Shown here: positions 15,005-17,793 of the stretch, in pieces | Layout of the letters: each line of letters starts with the position of its first letter | How positions within the stretch are numbered: the first letter of the stretch is position 1 | DNA from: Clostridia bacterium | GTDB taxonomy: Bacteria; Bacillota; Clostridia; Saccharofermentanales; Saccharofermentanaceae | Direction of reading: 5' to 3' | Length of the DNA stretch: 17,793 nucleotides | Assembly: GCA_017881645.1 (NCBI GenBank) | Contig: JADGQQ010000044.1 | Span: forward strand, 1 to 17,793 | Made by a program: the position numbers and the translations under genes | Notes under the pieces: model-generated | The model's input: only the letters and a program-made list of their open reading frames with translations | Told to the model about the DNA's origin: nothing | The model's database searches: none

Positions 15005-15295
15005 TTAGAATGTGAAAATCAACAGCAGACTGACAACCAGTGCATATATGGCAATGGATTCCATGAAAACAATCGATGTAAGAAGCATCGTTTGAAGCTT
15101 ACCGTAGATTTCAGGCTGTCGCGCTGCAGATTCAAGAGCTTTTCCTGACGCAATTCCGATACCTATGGCCGCACCGCAGGCTCCTAATCCAATGGCAAGT
15201 CCGGCGCCGATTCCTGCCAGTCCTTTGGGATCAATTACGGATGTTGATGTCGCTGCTGCAAGAAGTGCCATTGAAACTGATGAGAATGAAATCAT
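15005..15295 (-). CDS. atpE: ATP synthase Fo c subunit
   Basis: Subunit c forms the rotating ring that carries ions across the membrane. The 96-residue product has two hydrophobic helices joined by the polar loop ARQPE (58-62). The ion-binding carboxylate is E79 in FMESIAIY. Helix 1 carries the glycine-rich pattern GAGLAIGLGACGAAIGIG. The residues around the site are mixed: Ser follows the Glu (S80) and a Tyr sits at +5 (Y84), as in Na+-type rings. The glutamine of helix 1 that completes the Na+ site is isoleucine here (I46). Proton use seems more likely. Start: ATG 15295 with GGAGG eight bases upstream; the open frame upstream to TTG 15310 merely includes this site. Confidence 0.97.
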   Translation of the reverse strand: MISFSSVSMALLAAATSTSVIDPKGLAGIGAGLAIGLGACGAAIGIGIASGKALESAARQPEIYGKLQTMLLTSIVFMESIAIYALVVSLLLIFTF

Positions 15296-15393
15296 ACTTT
15301 TTTCCTCCAAATTTTCTTTGAATTATATATCCATGCTGCTTGTTTTTTATCCGGGTAAGATTTTTGTTCTTCGATATGGTTTGTCCGTTTTGA

Positions 15394-16227
15394 TCATGCA
15401 ATAATCTTTGCCTTGTCTTTCTCGTGTTTCTTTTCTTCTGCGGCTTCTGCGCTCTCGAGTATCTCCCCGATATACGAAGTAGCCAGATATGTGAAAATAA
15501 CTGCCTGCAGGATTCCATCTGCAATGTCGAACCAGATACCGAGAATCCCGGGAACGACTGCAGGGATAACAATATATATGAATTCCATAAGAATAAATGC
15601 GCCAAAAATATTGCCGAACAATCGCATGGACAGAGAAACCGGCTTAATCAGATAGTCGAGAATCTTAAAAGGAAGCATTGCCGGCATGGGATCAATGAGC
15701 GATGCCCAAAACCCTTTAATACCGACGATTCGGATGGATGTAACAAGTACGTAGGCAATCGTAAACAGTGCCATGGCAACCGGGAACGCCGGATTCTTTG
15801 CAGGAGGAGCAATCTTAAATGCGGAAGCAAGATTGCAGGCGACGAGGAAAAAGCAAACCGTGCCCAAAAAGGGAGTCACTTTTTCAGCTTGCTTCTGGGA
15901 CATCCCGTTGCTCTTGCAAAGTGTCATAAATAAGTCAATAACCGACTCAGAAACCAGTTGTCGGCCGGATGGAACACGCTCCCGTTTGGAGGCAATCCAT
16001 ACCCAAAGAAATATGAATAAAGAAACGGCCACCCATGTTACAATCACGGCATCGGTCAGCATAAAATGAACTCCGCCTACCTTGAAATTACTTTCCTGCT
16101 GGAGAATGGCTTTACTGATATCCGCACCAATGTCAGAAATTTTCAATGATTCAATAAACTGGTCTCTAAATGAAACCAGAAATTGTATAAACCAGTTTGT
16201 GCTCGCAAGATAAACCGCGGTTCCCAT
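15394..16227 (-). CDS. atpB: ATP synthase Fo a subunit
   Basis: Subunit a provides the two half-channels for ions next to the c ring. The 277-residue membrane protein has about five to six hydrophobic segments (from about residues 58, 120, 150, 205 and 240). It contains the essential arginine R202 in SLSMRLFGNIFGA, PPAKNPAFPVAMAL at 141-154, and QAVIFTYLATSYIGE at 241-255. The C-terminus is a charged, Glu/Lys-rich tail. It is the first gene of the atp operon; no atpI-like gene precedes it, and upp lies upstream instead. Start: ATG 16227 with AAGGTG seven bases upstream. Transcription probably starts from the promoter predicted at 16303-16331. Confidence 0.97.
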   Translation of the reverse strand: MGTAVYLASTNWFIQFLVSFRDQFIESLKISDIGADISKAILQQESNFKVGGVHFMLTDAVIVTWVAVSLFIFLWVWIASKRERVPSGRQLVSESVIDLFMTLCKSNGMSQKQAEKVTPFLGTVCFFLVACNLASAFKIAPPAKNPAFPVAMALFTIAYVLVTSIRIVGIKGFWASLIDPMPAMLPFKILDYLIKPVSLSMRLFGNIFGAFILMEFIYIVIPAVVPGILGIWFDIADGILQAVIFTYLATSYIGEILESAEAAEEKKHEKDKAKIIA

Positions 16228-16246
16228 ACAGTTTCACCTTCTCACC

Positions 16247-16277
16247 GAAAAAGATAAAGCCCGGATTCGTTCCGGAC
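16247..16277 (-). terminator. Terminator-like hairpin in the atpB leader
   Basis: On the minus strand GTCCGGA (16277-16271) pairs with TCCGGGC (16265-16259) around a five-base loop ACGAA, with one G.U pair. TTTATCTTTTTC follows. It looks like an intrinsic terminator for upp, but it lies downstream of the predicted atp promoter, so atp transcripts would also contain it. It could be an attenuator or simply a leaky upp terminator. Confidence 0.5.
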
Positions 16278-16302
16278 CTCATCGTTGCATCCGATTAATG
16301 GC

Positions 16303-16331
16303 ATTTTACGCTCAAATCCAACAATCTGCAA
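16303..16331 (-). promoter_or_regulatory. Predicted sigma-A promoter of the ATP synthase operon
   Basis: On the minus strand a -35 box TTGCAG (16331-16326) is followed after exactly 17 bases by a -10 box TAAAAT (16308-16303). It lies in the 159-base gap between upp and atpB and gives a leader of about 70 bases. Confidence 0.65.
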
Positions 16332-16386
16332 TCGAGTGCTTCCCGTGCAAATGCATAGACATTTGAGATTTCCATCGGAATTTCCA

Positions 16387-17019
16387 CTATTTCGTTCCAA
16401 ATAGTCTGTCGCCTGCGTCTCCGAGGCCCGGCACGATATAAGCATTCTCATTCAGTCTCGGGTCTTTGGCAGCACAGAAAATGGGGACATCCGGATGTTC
16501 CTTCTGCAGACGGGCGATTCCCTCAGGAGCAGCAATCAGGCACATAAATTTGATTTGGGTAATGCCTCTGTTTTTCAGGAAGGTTACCGCAGCAGCTGCC
16601 GAGCCCCCGGTTGCAAGCATTGGATCCAGGAGGACGATTTCTCTTTCAACCGCATCTTCGGGCAGCTTGCAGTAATATTCAACAGGCTCGAGTGTTTTCG
16701 GGTCACGGTAAAGACCGATATGACCGACTTTGGCCATGGGCAGCAAATTCAGCATGCCGTCCACCATGCCCAGTCCCGCACGAAGAATCGGAACAATTGC
16801 CAGTTTTTTGCCGGCAAGGACTTTCGTTTTCGCGATGGCGATCGGAGTCTCTATTTCAACTTCCTTCAGGGGAAGATCTCTCGTAACCTCATAAGCCATA
16901 AGCATGGCCAGTTCTCCGACAAGTTCGCGGAATTCCTTCGTCGTTGTGCGCTTGTCGCGAAGAAGTGAAATCTTGTGCTGAATCAAAGGATGGTCAAAAA
17001 TAAATACATTGTTTTCCAT
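16387..17019 (-). CDS. upp: Uracil phosphoribosyltransferase
   Basis: Upp salvages uracil by joining it to PRPP to make UMP. The 210-residue product is the family's usual length. It shows TKVLAGKKLAIVPILRAGLG at 65-84, the PRPP-binding loop LLDPMLATGGSAAAAV at 130-145, and the C-terminal uracil-binding stretch YIVPGLGDAGDRLFGTK at 194-210. Start: the frame is open back to 17067, but ATG 17019 has AGGAGG eight bases upstream and begins at the family's usual N-terminus. It lies 65 bases after rpiB and ahead of the atp operon, a neighbourhood common in Bacillota. Confidence 0.98.
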   Translation of the reverse strand: MENNVFIFDHPLIQHKISLLRDKRTTTKEFRELVGELAMLMAYEVTRDLPLKEVEIETPIAIAKTKVLAGKKLAIVPILRAGLGMVDGMLNLLPMAKVGHIGLYRDPKTLEPVEYYCKLPEDAVEREIVLLDPMLATGGSAAAAVTFLKNRGITQIKFMCLIAAPEGIARLQKEHPDVPIFCAAKDPRLNENAYIVPGLGDAGDRLFGTK

Positions 17020-17084
17020 GGTGCGATCCTCCTGTTTATTCATTGTTCCGGATGATTCAAAACGCATTTATACACATTTTTTGA

Positions 17085-17546
17085 CTACGGGTCTTTGAAA
17101 TAGGCAGCTTCCTGCGCGGTAATCTCATTCACCCGCACCTGATGACGTCCGCCTGACTCGAATGTCTCCTGCAGGAATGCGTCGACAATAGAGACCGCAA
17201 GTCCGCTCCCGACAACACGCGCGCCGAGGGCCAGAACATTGGCGTCATTATGCTGTCTTGACATGCGCGCCATATATTCGTTGCTGCACAATGCGCAGCG
17301 AATACCTTTATGCTTATTGCAGACAATCGATATGCCGATACCGGTTCCACAGATAACAACCCCTCTGTCCGCCAAGCCGGCTGCTACATCGTGTGCGACG
17401 CCCTGACCTGCCGTAACATAGCTGGCAGCCAGATCACTGCTGACCGCTCCATACTCAATTAGCGAGTGTCCCTCAAGAGAAAGATGCTCCATAAGCTTCT
17501 TTCGAAGATCATAGCCTGCGTGATCGGATGAGATCGCAATTATCAC
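17085..17546 (-). CDS. rpiB: Ribose-5-phosphate isomerase B (RpiB/LacAB family)
   Basis: RpiB interconverts ribose 5-phosphate and ribulose 5-phosphate in the pentose phosphate pathway, feeding PRPP synthesis; upp next door uses PRPP. The 153-residue product has SSDHAG (D8, H9), the catalytic cysteine C66 in CGTGIGISI, NKHKGIRCAL at 77-86, and the catalytic histidine H99 in SRQHNDANVLALGARVVG. The DYP(D) stretch usually found around residue 42 is replaced by SYVTAG, so the segment is divergent while the active site is intact. Other members act on allose or galactose phosphates. Start: GTG at 17546 with GGAGGT six bases upstream. It lies 33 bases after proA. Confidence 0.95.
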   Translation of the reverse strand: MIIAISSDHAGYDLRKKLMEHLSLEGHSLIEYGAVSSDLAASYVTAGQGVAHDVAAGLADRGVVICGTGIGISIVCNKHKGIRCALCSNEYMARMSRQHNDANVLALGARVVGSGLAVSIVDAFLQETFESGGRHQVRVNEITAQEAAYFKDP

Positions 17547-17573
17547 GTTTGCACCTCCAATGTTTCTGTGCGT

Positions 17574-17583
17574 ATGATATCAT
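17574..17583. repeat. Perfect 10-base palindrome at the proA stop
   Basis: ATGATATCAT, overlapping the proA stop codon and lying 27 bases before the rpiB start. It could be a small operator, but a palindrome of this size also occurs by chance. Confidence 0.2.
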
Positions 17584-17793
17584 TTCCCATTAACAAGTGG
17601 AATAGGTCTGTGAGTAAAATGCTTCTTCCCGGACGCATATTCATCTACGGTCTGCCCGCTCCCGAAAAGCTTATACTTGTAGGTAACAAGTCCCTCCAGA
17701 CCGACAGGACCGCGTGCATGGATTTTGGACGTACTGATGCCGACTTCAGCACCGAAACCATATTTGAATCCATCTGAAAAACGGGTTGAGCAA
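17580..17793 (-). CDS. proA: Gamma-glutamyl phosphate reductase, C-terminal end (partial)
   Basis: Only the last 70 codons are in the window; the gene continues to the right. ProA reduces gamma-glutamyl phosphate to glutamate semialdehyde in proline synthesis. The visible part reads CSTRFSDGFKYGFGAEVGIS, then TSKIHARGPVGLEGLVTYKY, which is the highly conserved ProA C-terminus around the end of the Rossmann-type dehydrogenase fold. A short basic tail follows and the stop is at 17582-17580. The same-strand position 33 bases before rpiB suggests one operon. Confidence 0.94.
   Translation of the reverse strand, partial: CSTRFSDGFKYGFGAEVGISTSKIHARGPVGLEGLVTYKYKLFGSGQTVDEYASGKKHFTHRPIPLVNGK

Noticed and set aside
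15424..15933. Plus-strand open frame of 169 codons opposite atpB
   Set aside because: Antisense shadow of a conserved gene; composition is unlike a real protein and there is no ribosome binding site.

Overview
The window looks like a chromosomal segment from a Bacillota (Firmicutes) bacterium of moderate GC. The evidence is an S-box (SAM-I) riboswitch with an intrinsic terminator ahead of metK, strong AGGAGG-type ribosome binding sites, a RecD2 helicase, and a Gram-positive style Tad locus containing an FHA protein and no secretin. I cannot place it more precisely from sequence alone. All gene calls rest on reading translations and motifs; no database search was run.

Layout, left to right. 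(1) Positions 1-3135, minus strand: metK (S-adenosylmethionine synthetase) followed by recD2, whose C-terminus runs off the left edge. They are preceded at 3184-3384 by a promoter, a SAM-I riboswitch aptamer and a terminator, so this unit should be shut off when SAM is plentiful. (2) Positions 3136-3514 form a divergent intergenic region of about 380 bases. Besides the riboswitch it holds a short motif repeated at exact 10-base spacing. (3) Positions 3515-9437, plus strand: a compact Tad/Flp-pilus-like operon. It encodes a CpaE/TadZ-like protein with a degenerate nucleotide site, the TadA secretion ATPase, one protein carrying both TadB-like and TadC-like domains, a small Flp-type pilin, a membrane protein with a DUF6382-like N-terminus and an FHA domain, and a small protein with a phage-activator-like helix-turn-helix. 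(4) Positions 9484-16227, minus strand: an F-type ATP synthase operon in the order a, c, b, alpha, gamma, beta, epsilon, with its own predicted promoter. (5) Positions 16387-17793, minus strand: upp, rpiB and the C-terminal end of proA, which enters from the right edge.

The most unusual feature is in the ATP synthase operon. There is no stand-alone delta gene (atpH). The alpha subunit is about 648 residues instead of about 500, and its N-terminal ~80 residues resemble the conserved C-terminal domain of the delta/OSCP subunit. It starts at a TTG inside the end of atpF, with a good ribosome binding site. A delta(C)-alpha fusion would rebuild the peripheral stalk attachment in a way I do not know from characterised enzymes. 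The second unusual feature is the TadB-TadC fusion in a stripped-down Tad locus that also ends in an FHA protein and a phage-type regulator.
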